DNA of 64,000 bases from Scenedesmus sp. ARA3 (GCA_004335835.1 RWJK01001863.1:219-64218); one strand, 5' to 3'. Counted from the stretch's first letter, positions 12,431 to 26,300 are shown. The notes: generated by a model not told the origin, from the sequence alone. Numbers and translations: made by a program.

Positions 12431-15400
12431 GGTTTGAAGTGGCTTCATGGGTTGGCATGGTGGTGACGTTTGTGCTGAAGCTTGCTACGATTTGGTGGTG
12501 GATTCGTTGTCGCTGAAGGTGCTACAAACCCTACCAACAGCATTTATGTTTGTGGTCATCGGCAAGCTGCCAGCTGGTTGCGTGAGCTGCAGCTTGCATG
12601 CAACACAGCATGGATGCATGAGTGTCATATGGAGGATATGGAGGAGGCGGAGCTTGGATGAGTGGCTTTGTTACGTCTTTATTACACTACCAGGCTTGTC
12701 TGGTACTACAACTCTGCGCTCAATGTGCGAGTTCAGCTTGTGTGCAGAACTCAACTGGATGGCTATACAATGGCGAGGATACAGCTGGCGGCACACTGCA
12801 CGGATGGTGTGGTTTCGGAGTTTGCACCCACCTGCTGCATGTGTGATTGTGCCGGTTGGGCCTGGGGTGTCGGCTGCTTATCCAGAAGCATTGGATAGTG
12901 TCAATGCGGGTCAGGCGTCAGGAGACAGTCTCATCTTGTCTGCATGCTAAAAGCCCTTTTCTCTCAAGGTGTGGGTTCGCTTGTGACGGTTGCGACGGTT
13001 GGAGGAGCGGCCAGTTGTGAACCTCTGCAATCCTGCACAGCATACTTCTCAGCTCTCTCAATCATCATCACAAAGATTGAGGGCTGTGTGCATGGTGTGC
13101 AGTGCTGCTCTTGTGCTGCTGCTTGTGTGCACAGGACTGGGTCTATGTCGGTGCTGGCGGCTCACGCTTTTGGCTATGTTTGTTCAGGCATACAGCTATG
13201 CAAGTTTGTGGACTCGCAGGGCTTTTGCACAATCCAAAGCAGCATGTCAGTACAGCTCTACATGTTTGATGTGTGGCTTCGCAGCAGACTGGTCAGCAGA
13301 GCTTGTATCAGTCGACGTCCCCAGGGTTGTTACAGGGCAGTTGTAACAGTGTTTGGGTGGCTGGTGTGCGTCGCTTGCTGAATATGACGATTCTGTTTCA
13401 GATGCTGGATTGGTGATGGCCTCGGGCGCATGGCAAAGGTGGATGTGTGGCGGAGCAATGGTGAGCTTGTATGTGTACAAAGTACGGGTCGGGCAAGGTG
13501 GACAGCAGTCGTGCGCGCAACCGTCTGCGGCATGTGCTGCTCTGCCCGTTTGGCATGTTGGAGCAATGCACTCGAATCTGCAAGTGCTGCGTGGCTTTGC
13601 AGTCTGCTTGCGTGTGCGCGTCTGCGTACAACCGGGGGGTGTTCTGGTAGATCTCTTCCGCGTGCAAACCTGTTGGAAGCTGCGCAGTGCGAGAGGTGAA
13701 ATCAGCGTCTGACAGGCCAGCTCCTGCTGGGTTTGGCCGTAACCCTGTGTGGACCCGGTCATGTAGCGCAAGGTTGAGCTTCCCAGCGATGGTTTTGTTT
13801 GTGCTGAAGAGGGTCTCCTGTCGACAGAATGGCATGGTGGCGTATATCTTTGCGCTGCTTGTTCTGTTTTGCACCGCGTGCTGTCCTCCTAAAGGTGAAA
13901 GCTCTGGCCACCAAGCAGTCCTGCAAGCTAAGCTTGGCTGAGACTGCAACTGCTGGTACAATGGCGGCATGCATTCGACGCGCTAGGCTTGATCTCCAGG
14001 GCTAGTGTTTTCATCAGGTGCTATGTGTGAGCTTGGCATACCAGGCAGATGGGGTGCATGGTACTACGGCTTCTCTTTGGAGTTGTGTGAGGCTTGGCAC
14101 GGCAGTCATCAGCATTGAATGGAGCCTGTTGTGCTCTTGGGAGAGGGCTATGGATCAGTGTTGCTCAGGTGAAAGGATCCACAGCGCCTACAGCGATGGG
14201 CAGCTGTGTCATCGCTTGTGTGTTGTGGCGTGGGTCTTGCTCCAGTAGCAAGCTGTGTTGGGTGCAATCGTGGCTTTGGTGGTGCAACTGCGTGCTGGTT
14301 GCGTATGGACAGCTGCCTTGTGGCTTGGGTGGTGTGCTGCAGCCCTTCAGACCTCACTAACGCTAGTAGCTGTGTGGCATTTGGCCAGGCAAGTTGTGCA
14401 GCCCTTCAGTCATCAGCTGTATGGCATCTGGCCTGCTACTGCTACGGCACGCTTGTTGCAGGCAAACCGTGCTTGTAGCAGCGTTACTGGGTATGCTTTG
14501 TTTTGCTGTGCAGTTTCGCCCAGTGTTCGAGGTATCTGTTGCAGGCTTGCATGCGGGGCTCCCCTGTGCGCTTGCCTGCTGTTGGTTGCTGTGTTGCAGT
14601 ATGGCGGTGTGTTTGGGTCATCTGTTGCGGGCTTGCATGCAGGTGTCTCTGTGCGCTTGCATGCTGATGCTTGCTGTGTTGTGGCAGGTCTGGTGCAATG
14701 GATCTCCCTGCAACTGTGTGGCAGCTGCGGATGAGCAGGGACGTCGAGCTTACTCGGGGTAGCTCTCGGCTTCTGATGTTACCGCTTGTTGTGTTTCTGG
14801 GTGCGATGTAGGGCCGAGCGCCTAGCGCCGCCAGACACACGAATGCAGCTGTGCGCCACGCTGCATTCATGTTGCGAGCACAGACGACACGCCAACAACC
14901 CAATCACAGGGCACCTGCCTGCGTGGATGCAGGCGCGTGCACAGCTTACATGTTCTGTGGCTCGTTGTTTCAGCAGAGAACAAGGCCCACACCTCACATG
15001 TTACATATCAGTGGCGCACCTTCTTTGGCCGCTCCGCCCTGCATTCAAGCGCAGTGTGCACGCTGTGTGGCGCTGCTACACAGCCGACGCTGTGGATTCT
15101 TGGGATGCTGCATCCCTCCATCACCACCACACTGATCACTTGGTTTGGTTCTGGCGTTGCTGTGGGATCTGCAGGTCTACTACAGGATGTGTGTTTGTGT
15201 GTGGGTGTTTTCATGCAGACTGCGGAAGCAGCGTTGTGGCAGTTGCGCTGCTGCTGCTACGCAACTACTGAAGATGGCACGCAACAGACGCGCATGCAGC
15301 TTGGTTTGGGACTGCATGCTGCGCTTCACCAGGCGGTTATGTCGTTACCATACTTTGTAGCCAGCTGCTGATGATCCTTTGCAGCAGCTGCGCAGTGCTT

Positions 15401-17284
15401 GCACGTTCTTTGTAGGTTTATTGCTGCAGCTGCCAGCTTTCGTTGCCAGCAGCATGCATGGAGCGTTTTCGACTCGCTGCGTTCCTGAGCTTTGCCCCGC
15501 TTCTGTTGTCAGTGGTATCTTCTGCAGGCATGGCTACAGCATGTGGTCAGTCTCCAAGCGTCCGCAGTTTGCTGTTGCTGTCGTACGTGCAGGCCAAGGT
15601 TGATGGAGTGCACGGCTACTGGACTGGGTCTGCAGCGCTTGTTTGTTGCCATCAGTTTTCGCCTTTACTATCAGCCCTCTGACCGGCTCTCTGGGCGCGG
15701 CTGTGGCTTTGTGCAGCCACTCCAATGCGTGGCGTTCAACAGATGGAATGAAGCAGGCTTCAGTCATGACAGCCTGCAAACATGTCCGCACTCTTGCGTT
15801 ATTACGTGGCCACCAACAGAGCTATGTGCTGCTTACCTTGCAGTGTTGAATGCAGTGTCGTTATAAGCACCTGTTGATCATTTGACTGGTTTCCGGGGCA
15901 CTGCAGTCTGGTGCCTTGAGATCATATGTGTGCAAGCAGGCCAGCACAACTAGAATGTGGCTTTGGGCGGCTGTTCATTGCAGCAGGCTGTCTTTGCTAC
16001 ATTCCAGTGCCAGGATATGCAGCGACTGCTGCTGAACCTGGTCGAGCAGCTGTGTCTGAGCTCGTTCACCAGCAGCTGCACCATGCTAGCCGCACACTCT
16101 GGGAATGCTTCAGATGACAGCATTGTTTTGTATATGCAGAAGGCAGCTCGCATGCTCTTGTTACAATATTAGGAATGCCTGTTCTTTTCCTTCTGCTTCA
16201 CATGCACGCCATTGCAACCATGGCCCGAGCACATGCCGCACAGGCTGGTGCATCATGTGTTTGTCACAAATAAGCTGTTGCTCGGCTTCTCCAACAGCTC
16301 TGGTACCAGCCTGTGTGTCAGCCCTGCTATGGTTTCTGCGGCGTGCACTGCAATAGAGTGTGCCTTATCTAGTTGAGGGGCACAGGTATGCTTGCAGGAC
16401 TTGCTGTTTGAGGTAGAAAGCTAAGCAGAGTGCATTGTGAGGGGTTTTGTGCTGCAGAGTGTTCAAACCCTGTTGCGGGCAATGCTGAGCGCGCTGAACT
16501 GCACATTCTTGGAGTGAGAGCGGTCGCAGTTCTGTGCAGGGTGCTAGCCCATTACAAGTGTGTACTATGCCCCTCTCAATGCACTGTGCAGTCGCATCAG
16601 TGTTTGGCGAGGCCCGACATGCTCTGTGGATGTGCTGTGCGGCAGTTGCCGCTGGTGATTCGCACCATGCAGGAGGACCGTCATCGTTTGGCAGTAACAG
16701 TAACATGCATGTAGCATGCATGTGCCGGCAGGGGGCATGCAGCTGGCTCTTGACGGAAACGTTGTATGCTGCCGATTGTTGACTGCGCAGTGTTTGAAAG
16801 ACTTTGCAGGATGAGATGGGATGGTGCTTGGCAAACGCAGTGACTTCTTACGTGGAAGGACAATCGTGCTGTGCGACATGGTACTGTCTCATGAGTGGTT
16901 GTTGACAATGGTACTGTGCTGTGCTGAAAGTGTTACCTTCTTCTTTTACTTCTGTAACACTTTAAGAGGCGCGATCCTGCTCGAAGCACAACTGAAACGC
17001 TTAAAACCAGGGGCCCCATGTATAAGAACGAATATAGAGCGCCATGTAAGTGGTTGCACCACACCATGGCTACCTCAAACGATGTGCATGCACTGCACCC
17101 TGCCAGGCTGCTGCTGTGAACCAGCTACCGTAGCAACTGCCTTGGGACCAGAAAACCCAAGCGCAACAGGGCATGCCGTGCTTGTCTTGATCAAGAAGTT
17201 GCAACAGGCCGCATGTAAAGGCAGACCTACGCATGCACAACCGGCCCGAAATGCACACCCTTCAGCCGCACACACAGCCGCATG
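12431..17284. other. Long gene-poor, G/T-skewed region
   Basis: No reading frame on either strand shows a recognisable domain. From the OPR stop to about 16.9 kb the plus strand is visibly rich in G and T, like the introns and UTRs of plus-strand genes here. TGTAA pentamers on the plus strand occur at 13342-13346 and 16953-16957, the second close to where the G/T bias ends. The stretch could be a very long OPR 3' UTR, a separate noncoding transcript, or decayed repeats. Degenerate tandem repeats are visible at 14338-14690. The last ~300 bp would be the 3' flank of the minus-strand WDR82 gene. Confidence 0.4.
14338..14690. repeat. Degenerate tandem repeats
   Basis: GCAGCCCTTCAG followed by TGT(G/A)TGGCAT recurs at 14338 and about 14397. 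A second block, TGTTGC(A/G)GGCTTGCATGC followed by TGTGCGCTTGC, recurs at about 14536 and 14622. Copies are diverged and shortened. Confidence 0.45.
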
Positions 17285-20019
17285 CTAGTGCACCTGCATC
17301 TGCGGCTGCTGCTGGTACTGCTGCTGCTGCTGTAGCTGCTGCTGCTGCTGCTGGATCTGCTGCTGCAGCACCTCAGGCCCCGGCACCCACAGGCACACTG
17401 CGCTGCATGCTGATGCTGCCAGCAGCCGCCGAGGAGCCCACTTCACGCAGTGAGGCACGCCTGCATGGCCGGCCCAGGCTGCTACCTGCGCTCCTGTGGT
17501 GACGTTCCACACGCGCACACTCTTGTCTTCACAGCCTGCAGCAGCAGCAGCAGCAGGAGGAGGGTCTCAGCTCTCAGTAGTGCTCTGTCTGCTGGCTTGG
17601 GACTACTGCTGCAAGGTCAGCTAGCTGCAAGTACCGTACAGCTCAGAGTGCTGCACAACATCTCCTGCTGTTCAAAAACAGCTCCATGTCATGGTCCGCA
17701 ATCAAGCATGAACCAACCCCAGCTGTCACTGCTAGCTGTCAACAGTGTGTGCTGCCCAGGCTGCTGCTGGTCGCAACATTCTTCACCAACACCAGCATCA
17801 CCAGCCATGCACTGGCAGCAGCAGCGCACCTGACAGCACATACTGCCCATCATAGCTGAGGGATGCCTCTGGCGCTGCGCCAGCCTCAGTCACTCCATTG
17901 GGGAAGCTGCGCAGCAGGCTGCCAGTGAATGCATCCAGCACAAAAGCGCGGCCCTCTGCTACACCCAGCAGCAGCTTGCCGTCATTGCTGAAGCTGAGGT
18001 GCGTGAAGGGCACTGGGCTGTTGCGCAGGTCAGGCACCTGCAGCATTGAACACACAGATCAACACATCAATCATCGCTGCTTGAAGCCGTACCTGCAGCA
18101 GTGTAGGGAATCAGCATCGCCAACGCAACACAGCTGCAGCAGCTAGAACCAACCGCGCTGTTTTGCAGGTCAGGCACCTGCAACAGTGGCAGGAACCTTT
18201 GAAGAGAGCAGCCAAGTCAACCTCTGCGCTGCAGAGCAACCTGCAGACATGGCTTGCAGGTAGGTCCGCACACAGCGACACATTGGTTTGACTGTATGAG
18301 CCGTGCAGGTAAGCTCACTGTGAACGTCTCGAAGGGCCCCTGCTCGTAGTTGCCTGCATCAAACAGCTTGATGATGCCGTTGTCCAGCCCCACAGCAAAG
18401 ACCAGGCCCTGCTGGTCGTACGCGACTGTGGCCTGGCAGGGGCAGGTGAGCACGGCCTGGCACTGCGGCGTGCGCACATCCCATAGCCGAACCTCCTTGT
18501 CCTGCAAGCAGGCATTTGTAAAGCGGCTGTTACAGCTTCAGATCTGTGCCAAGAACAATGTTTGTTGTTTGTGCAAAAGTTTCAACAAGAATGTTTGGGT
18601 GTTGCGCATTCGTCAGGAACAGCAGTGTGACACAGGTGGATTAAAAGAACAGGTGCATGAGGCGCAGCAACACACCACACCAGATGCTGCTGTCGTGCCT
18701 GCCTACCTGTGCTGCTGTTATGAAGGTGTCGTTTTTGGGGTTGAATGCCACCTTGGTCACGCGTGCAGTGTGGCCCTGCAAGCGCCACACAGGCAACGAC
18801 AGTGATGCTTAGTGTTTAGGCAGCACAGCAGCAGCTGCAAGCGGGCTTGTGTGACCACGGAATGCTCGAAGGTGTGACAAGTTTACAAAGATGTGGCCAG
18901 CGCATGTGATACCTGATAGGGTTCTCCTCATTCTGAAGTTGTTTCAAGATGGCAAGACAGCCGGCATAACACAAAGCAAAGTCACCAGCCTTTGAGAGTG
19001 CCTGCAGCTGCCTTGCTGCTGTGCATGTTGTGTGCTGAACCCTGCAAATGTTATGACCAGTGTCTCAGTCAAACCCAAGAACCACACCTTGAAGTATGTC
19101 ACAAATCTTGAGGTGGCACCGCCGCTCATCAAGTTGAGCAGCCGCACATCGTGATCCGTACCCTGCATGAGGCAAACAGCAAGTCACAGCATGTGTTTGA
19201 GTCGATGTCAATGTCTTGCGACGTACAGCACAGCAACTGCTACATACCGCACCAGCATTGTGCAGGCTGGCTGGTGCTGAGTCGGTCTGGCCCCAGCGGA
19301 GCTGGGGTTGACAGCACTGCTGCTGGTGTAACCATTGTCACTGCAGGTACCACTCTTATGTAAACCGCAGCAGCTTATCCGAGCCAGTACACTGCTGCAG
19401 TTGCTGCTGCTGCAACCAGACTCCTTCATCCACAGCAGTGGTGTGCTACAGCTGTTCACGCACCTTGTTTGATGCAAACAGTATCAGCTCCGTTGAGTGC
19501 GTCCACACCACATTCTGCGCTCCATACTTGCGGCTGGGCACTTCTGTCAGCAGCCGTTTGCCCTGTGCTGTGTCATACACGTAGATGATGTCGTCATGGC
19601 TGGCAGTGACCAGCAGGTCAGCTGTGCGGTGGAAGTCTAAGCTGTTGATCTGCTGCGTGTTGTCCTGCAAACAATGAGAAGCACAAGGGATGCGGACACA
19701 CGTCAGATACAGCAGCAGCTGCAGCATGCGCAACAGCGCAGACAGAGATGAGGGACTGCTGGAACTGCTGGCACACTGCAGCGTGGGCGGCTTCACCACA
19801 GCAACAACATTATTACAAGCCTACTGTGTGCAGTGACCGTTTTTCCATCTAGACAATGCTGCAAGCAGCCACGCAAGTTGTGCACTGACTGGGCGCTGCT
19901 GCTGCTGCTGTGAGTACCAGAACCTGCTGGGGGCTGTGCAGCTGCAGTGCCCAGCCCACCTTGAATATTCGACCACACTTGAATCCCCGTACTACATCAT
20001 CAGTAAGAGCTACTTGCAT
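17285..20019 (-). CDS. WDR82: WDR82/Swd2 WD40-repeat protein
   Basis: Seven-exon model: 20019-19960, 19664-19464, 19162-19088, 18775-18707, 18501-18319, 18037-17830 and 17535-17285. All borders are GT-AG and all phases fit, giving 348 aa. The start follows from the conserved opening LTDDVVRGFKCGRIFK in exon 1. WD40 blades include INSLDFHRTADLLVTASHDD, GHTARVTKVAFNPKNDTF, VRLWDVRTPQCQAVL, FAVGLDNGIIKLFD, FSNDGKLLLG and VRVWNVTTGAQVAAW. Order and spacing match WDR82/Swd2 (S2L in plants), a subunit of Set1/COMPASS H3K4 methyltransferase that also associates with RNA polymerase II CTD phosphatase and 3'-processing complexes in the nucleus. The last ~25 residues are Gln-rich, an extension of the usual ~315-aa protein. 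Its start lies 356 bp from the divergent NEK kinase. Confidence 0.88.
18155..18177 (-). repeat. Head echo of WDR82 exon 6
   Basis: A copy of the exon 6 acceptor and first bases, TGCAG followed by GTGCCTGACCTGC, then a diverged AAACAGC. It lies 140 bp upstream, in the transcript sense, of the real acceptor at 18037. It ends after about 22 exon bases and could act as a decoy acceptor. Confidence 0.55.
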
Positions 20020-20375
20020 TGCTCACAGGTAGCATTCAGGAGTGCTGCTGCTGTTGCTGCGTTGCTGCCCGTTGCTGCTGATGCCGATCGGTGACGGAAG
20101 TGTAATGATGGAGCGTTAGAAGTCGAAACCGAATTTGCATGCTTAACATGAAGTTGCACTCTATGACCGGACACACACAAGTGCGAGAACCCTGCCCACT
20201 GGAGCAATACGAATCAAGGTGGTCTTACTGCGGGTTATTGCCACGTGTGCAAGCTTATCTGCTGTTTCAACACTTGCATGCTGTTTGTGTGGATTGTTGC
20301 AACTCAACTCGTAGCTTGACCGACAACATCAGCAGTACTGCACCGAGATGAACCACCACTGAGCTTGAGTGCTAA
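20020..20375. promoter_or_regulatory. Divergent promoter region, WDR82 / NEK kinase
   Basis: 356 bp between the initiation codons of two oppositely oriented genes with well-supported first exons. It must contain both 5' UTRs and is probably a shared promoter. No TATA-like element was identified with confidence. Confidence 0.5.
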
Positions 20376-23300
20376 ATGGCTTCTGGCCCGCTTCCAAATG
20401 TGCTTCTCAACCAGAGATTTGAGCTGCTCGGAGCCATAGGGTACGGATAACTGGCGTAGCATGCACTGTCAGGTCACCACATCAGGCTGCAGGTGGAGCA
20501 GTGCTATTGCAGCTTCCAGCGGTCCTCATCCCCCAGCCGTGCTGCATGCAGGCATGGACAGTATGGAACAGCACACTTGGCTAAGAGCAGAGCAGATGGA
20601 GCGCTGGTGTGCCTCAAGCGGATCCCGCTCAACAGAGTAAGACCTGCAGCAGTGCTGCTTGCGTGCTGCATGGCTGGTGCTTTGAGCAAAGTAGGCTGTA
20701 TTGCAGCACAGAGCTTGCCTTGAACTGAAGCCAGCAGCTGCACCAAGTGACCTCATCAACAGGCATCAGTGCTGAAACATGGTAGAGTTCCTCCAGGCGC
20801 AGCTGTCCCCTACCTATGTTCAAACTATGCAGGATGACCACAAGGGAGCCTTGCAGGAGGCACAGGTGAGCACCCACTGCTGCAGCACCTGTGCTGCTAT
20901 TTTTGCTACCTGTTTTGGCCAACTCAAAGACGGTCAACAGCAGCAGCGCGGCTTGAACAGGATGCATCATGCACTGTGCTGCGCCATGCAGCGTGGGCGG
21001 GCGGCGGTCAACTGCAGCAGATGCAGTCCATCAGCACATTAACCGCATGACTACCATGAATGGATGCAGTGGCCCATATGCATCTTATGCTTGCCAGAAT
21101 CAGTAAAAGCTCACCTTTGCAGGACATGCCCCTCCTGCAGCCAACCTGTGAGCCCTGGGCATATGTGTTGTATGTCACCAGGCAATTCTGTATGTAACGC
21201 CTGGTGCCTGGTGCCGCTGTTGCTGCTCCTGCAGCTGCTGTCGAGCATGGACCACCCCAACATCATCAAGTACTATGACAGCTTCCTGGACAGTGAAGGC
21301 GCGCTGTGCATCGCAACAACATACTGCGAGGGTGAGCAGCGCCAGCTTGCAGGACAGCAGGCTTGCACTTCCTGCTTATGAATCCCAGCACTCAGCAATC
21401 GCCAGCTGCCGCATAAAAACAGCAGCTGCAGCAGCACCGAGCATGATGCAGGATGTTTGGCCTGATGGGATGCCACAATCAGCGGCAGCGCGCACAGTGC
21501 AAGTGCTCACACGCACCTTGCTGGTGCTGAGGGAGTGTGTTTGCTGCTTCTATGTGCTGTGTGGCAGATGGCGACCTGTTCAGCCGCACATGCGTGCGCA
21601 AGGCTGAGGGCAGGTACTTCACAGAGGATGAGGTCATGGACACATTCATACAGGTGCGCAGCAGGGGCAGCAGGTTATGCTGCGACGGGCAGCGGCTGCA
21701 TTGGGCATTGTTGTGCATGCACACATGTGATGTGCTGCTGCAGCATGCATAGGTGGGCAGCCATGGGTGGCTAGTTGCATCCGAGCATGCAGTGGCTGGC
21801 GCGTGCACCTTGCCAGAAGGCATGCTTGGTCATCGCACCTGTCCTGCAGCAACCGCTCTTGTGCTGTCATGTCACTGCAGGTAGCGTCAGCACTGCTGTA
21901 CATACACAGCCGCAAGATCATGCACAGAGGTGCGTCTGTGCTGTTTCTTGGCCTCGCAGTAAGTGCAACCTATACACGCTGTGCAGGCCACAGCAGCACT
22001 GGCCCCTTCCTGCTGCAGCAACAGCAAGTAGTATCATGCACAAGTAGTGTCATGCACTGAGCACTGTCTGCTGCTATGTGGCGCAGACCTCAAGACGCAG
22101 AACATCTTCCTGAAGAGCGACGGCATAGTGATGTTGGGCGACTTTGGCATCTGCAAGGTGCTTGAGAAGACCGCTGACTTTGCCACGACAGTGACAGGCA
22201 CACCCTACTACATGTGAGTCAGCCAGAGTGACCTGCTGTTGTCAAGTTACGTGTGCCCTTGCATGCTGGCGCTGCCAGGCATTTACTTGGTTCACGTTCT
22301 GCGTTCTGCCTTGCCTGGATGGCCTGCAGGGCGCCTGAAGTGTGCACCAACCAGCCGTACACATTCAAGAGCGACCTGTGGTCTCTGGGGTGTGTGCTGT
22401 ATGAGCTGTGCACACTGACGTAAGTGGCACAGCAGAGTCCACACTACCAGCAAACAGCTAGATGCTGACGCAGCAGCAGCAGCAGCAGCAGCAGCACTTC
22501 GGTGTCGAAGGTCGTGCTGCCATTATGCAACTCGCTTGAGCACCGCTCCACCATGCAACATGTATGCGCATTGCTCATGTACCAGCAGGGTGCTCTGCAG
22601 CACCTTGGACTCTGCTATGTACATCCCAGTTTTGTAGTACGCCCCAACAAGCTGACACTGCCGTTGTGTTGTGGTGATGACACATGTTGCTGCTTCCGCG
22701 TGCCGCAGGCATGCCTTTGCAGCTGACAGCCTGCTGTCTCTGCTGTATCAGATTGTGAGGGGAAGCTACCCGCCCATCCCTGCAGACATGTTCAGTGCAG
22801 ACATGCAGCAGCTTGTGCAGCAGCTGCTCACAAATGATGCAGTACAGCGACCATCACTGCAGCAGGTGGGCTGAGCAGCAATCAACAAGTGCACATGTTG
22901 CTGTTGGAAAGTGCCAGCTGGTTTTCGCATGACGCTCTGCAGCACAGCAGCAGGTCACAAACAATACAGCGCTGCAACTGAGAGGTCAACACCGCATGGT
23001 TTGATGGGATTGGCTGGTATCTTGCTGGCCACAATTAAAGCTGTTCACAGGAGCAGTGTGTTGCATTGTCTTGCGTGAAGTGGCTGTTCCATGCGCTGCT
23101 GCTGCATGCAGGTGCTGGCGCTGCCGTACGTGCAGGGCCACATGGCACGCTTCAATGCAGAGGAGCGGCGCCGCATCTTCTGCAAGCAGACCAGCCTGAA
23201 CGGCATGCGCGGACTGCAGCCACGAGCAGACGCAGGTGCGAAGCCATTACAAAACAACACATTGCACTGCGCCATCAGGCAGCCGCACTCTTGACCACAG

Positions 23301-26300
23301 CTGCGCCTCAAGCCTGTAGTGGACGGGCTGTGCTGCTGCCGGCCGCATTAGGAGAGCAGCTGCTGCGAAGTTTGTTGTGGTCTGGCTGATGCTGTGGTGA
23401 GCAGCAGCGTCAGGTGCTCTGCTGCTACTGCTGCAGGTGAGGGCGTGCCTGCTGGTGCTTTTGAGGGCAGCCCCAGCTGTGAGTCCACCATGCCGAGTGG
23501 GCTCACGCCCAAGCAGCGCATTGCGCTCAAGAAGGAGGAGGAGCGGCGCAGGAGGCAGCTGGAGCTGCAGGTCAGCGGAGTGTACACTGTCTGCCTATAC
23601 CGTATCTGTCAGGCATTGGGGTGCTGCAGCATCGGATACATGCAAGTTCTTCTTCCTGCAGTTTATGAGAGGCTTGTGCAAATGCTCACAGAAGACAGCT
23701 GCAGGTGGCACATTGACATGCATGGCAGCTGTTTACGTGTTTCTACTGCTGCTGCCGTGTCGATTGGCAGGTCGCCAGCATGAATGTCAACCGTGAGCGG
23801 CAGGAGGTGGCAAAGCGCAAGCAGAGCCAGCTGGCCAGCAGCAGCCTGCTTGGCATCCTGCCTGCTGCCTCTGCCCACAGCAGTGCCTCCACCAGCCCTG
23901 ACAGGCCTGCTAGCCCAAGCCACCACATGATGCAGCAGCAGCAGCAGCAGCAGCAGTGGCAGCAACAAGGTGTGGTGCTAGCTGGCACCAGCAGCAGGCC
24001 GGCAAGCGCTCAGGCATGTGCAGAGGCATGCAAGGGGTGTGCAGTCAGCACACAGCATGGTGGCAGTGGCAGTGGAGGCAGCGGCAAAGTGCCATCTCCT
24101 GCAGCAGCACCAGCCGTGGCGAGGCCTGGCAGCCTTGCAGCTGCAGCAAATGCTACCAATGGGGCAGCAGCAGCTGCCTTGGGTGCTACCAAGACTGCTT
24201 ACCAGACATATGAGGAGCGGGCAGTGGGGGCAGGCAGCAAGAATAATGCGCCAGGTGAGGGTCAGCTATAGATCAACAGTGTGAGTATGTAATGCCAACC
24301 GACAAATAAATGGCGTGATGTTGACGTTCTGATAGTGCTGTGTTGTGAGCTGTGCGCTACGTGTATGCTCCTGTTGACAGTAATTACAGGTGTCTTCATG
24401 TGTGACAGTCTTTGACCAAGGCCCTGCCAACTATTGCCTGACATGGCTGACGAGTCTGCATAAATCCTGCTGCAGGGTTCTTCATCTACGATGAGCATGA
24501 TGATGCAGTCAACCTGGCAACCATGCCAGCACAGCAGCAGCAGCTGCTGCATGCAGTGCGGCCAGCATCAGGCCGGCCAGCAGCCCGTACTGGCAGGGTG
24601 AGTGTGCTGCAGCTGTGTAAAGATGGACAGTAGCATGAAAAATGCAAAGCTGCGCACCTTCAAGCAGCTCCGCATCTGCACACTCAATCAGCTGCTACAG
24701 CTGCAGTAAAAGAGAGTTACGATCCTATTGCGTGAGTGCTGGTGTGCTGGAGCTGCTGTTCATCCTGTGCAGCTTACAAGCTCATTGGTGTATCTTTTGT
24801 CGAAGTGAAACCGTCACCAGCTTGCCATGCCTGTAAGCAGCACGCCTCATACTACGGGTTGCTATTCCTGGTGCTGCAGGACCTGTGTGAGCTCAGCATG
24901 GACAGCGACTCTGTGCTGCTAGGCAGCGTGCAGCAGCAGCGGCCCTTCACAGCACCAATAGCAGCAGCAGCAAACTCCATGGCAGCAGACTGGCTGCAGC
25001 AGCCCTACTCCTTCACAGGGCCTGGGGGTTGCGCGAAAGCAGCTTCAGAAGCTGGTGCAGCAAAGGCCTGCCGCAATGTGCCTTCCTTCCTCGCAGCCAG
25101 CAGCAAGGGCCCTGCAGCAGCTCTGGTGGCAGCAGCCAGCCGACCACAGAGGTCCACCAGTGAGCCAGCAGCAGCACTGGCAGCAGCAGCTGCAGCAGCA
25201 GGTGGGGTGGCGGGCGGGTTCAAGTTTGGGTTGGACACAGTGGAGCGAAAGGCGTTCAGCTGCGGGGGTGGCAGCGCTGCTGCTGGTGCTTGCGGTGCTG
25301 CAGCAAGTCACGCACACGGCAACGGGTGCAGCTCTGTCCCTACCAGTTCTGACGGCTGTAGGGCCGCTGCTGCTGCGGGGCCTAGGCATAGTCCGCTTGG
25401 TGCCTTGTGTGGGGCTGAGGTGGTGCGGTTTGGGGTGCAAAGTGAGGCTGAGCCAGCCAGTGTGTTTGAAGTAGTGCTGGGTGGTGGCTGCCATGTAACT
25501 CAGCAGCTGCAGGTGGAGCAGCTTGCAGGCCGTGCTCAGGTGCAGCAGCCGGAGTGTGGAAAGCAGGTGCAGCACCAGTGTGTGAGCCCCAGCAATGGCA
25601 GCAGCAGGGTGAACGCCCGGTATGCGTCACATAGCCCTGGTAGGGACGCAGCAGCCAGGACAGTATCAGATGATGCAGCAGGGGATGACACAGCAGCAAG
25701 TGTCGCAGCAGGCAACAGGAAGACTGTGTCCCATCACGATGATGAGTATGCGGACGAGGACTTTGAAGATTATGAGGCAGACTTTGAGGAGGCTGCAGAT
25801 GGCTGCGGTGATCAGGATGCTGCGGGCGTTGCAGACGAGCTGCGGCAGCGGCAGCGCATCATGCAGCTGGTGGCAGAGATGTCCATGTGAGCGGGGCCAA
25901 TTCAAAAGGTAGTACTGGTTTTGACATTGTGCAGGGGCTTGCGCTGCATTGCTAGTAGCAGTTTGGTGGTTGTGTTGTGCCGCTGCAGATGATGTGAAGG
26001 ATGCGGAGTGTATGCATGCGTGCATGCTCCTTCTACTGTCGACTGTTGTGACCATGGTGGTTGCTCACGCCTGCATGTCTGCATCTCGCAGGTCTATGTC
26101 CTCAGTAAGCATGTGCAGCGAGGACTCTGCAGCTACGCCCAGCACCGCTGCAGCACAGCAGCAGCCGGCCACCAAGGCAGCAAGCAGCAGCAGTCCACGC
26201 GTGCAGCAGCAGCAGCAATCGCGCATACAAGCACCATCAGCACCAGCAGACCCAGCACACAGTGGATCAAGCAGCAGCGGCAGCGGCGTGGGTGCAAAGC

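Noticed and set aside
13247..13771. Minus-strand 174-codon open frame
   Set aside because: Cys/Thr/His-rich with no domain, in the G/T-skewed region where antisense frames are open by composition.
24736..24879. Upstream extension of the NEK exon at 24880
   Set aside because: The open frame continues upstream, but a CTGCAG acceptor at 24879 gives phase-perfect joining to 24597.
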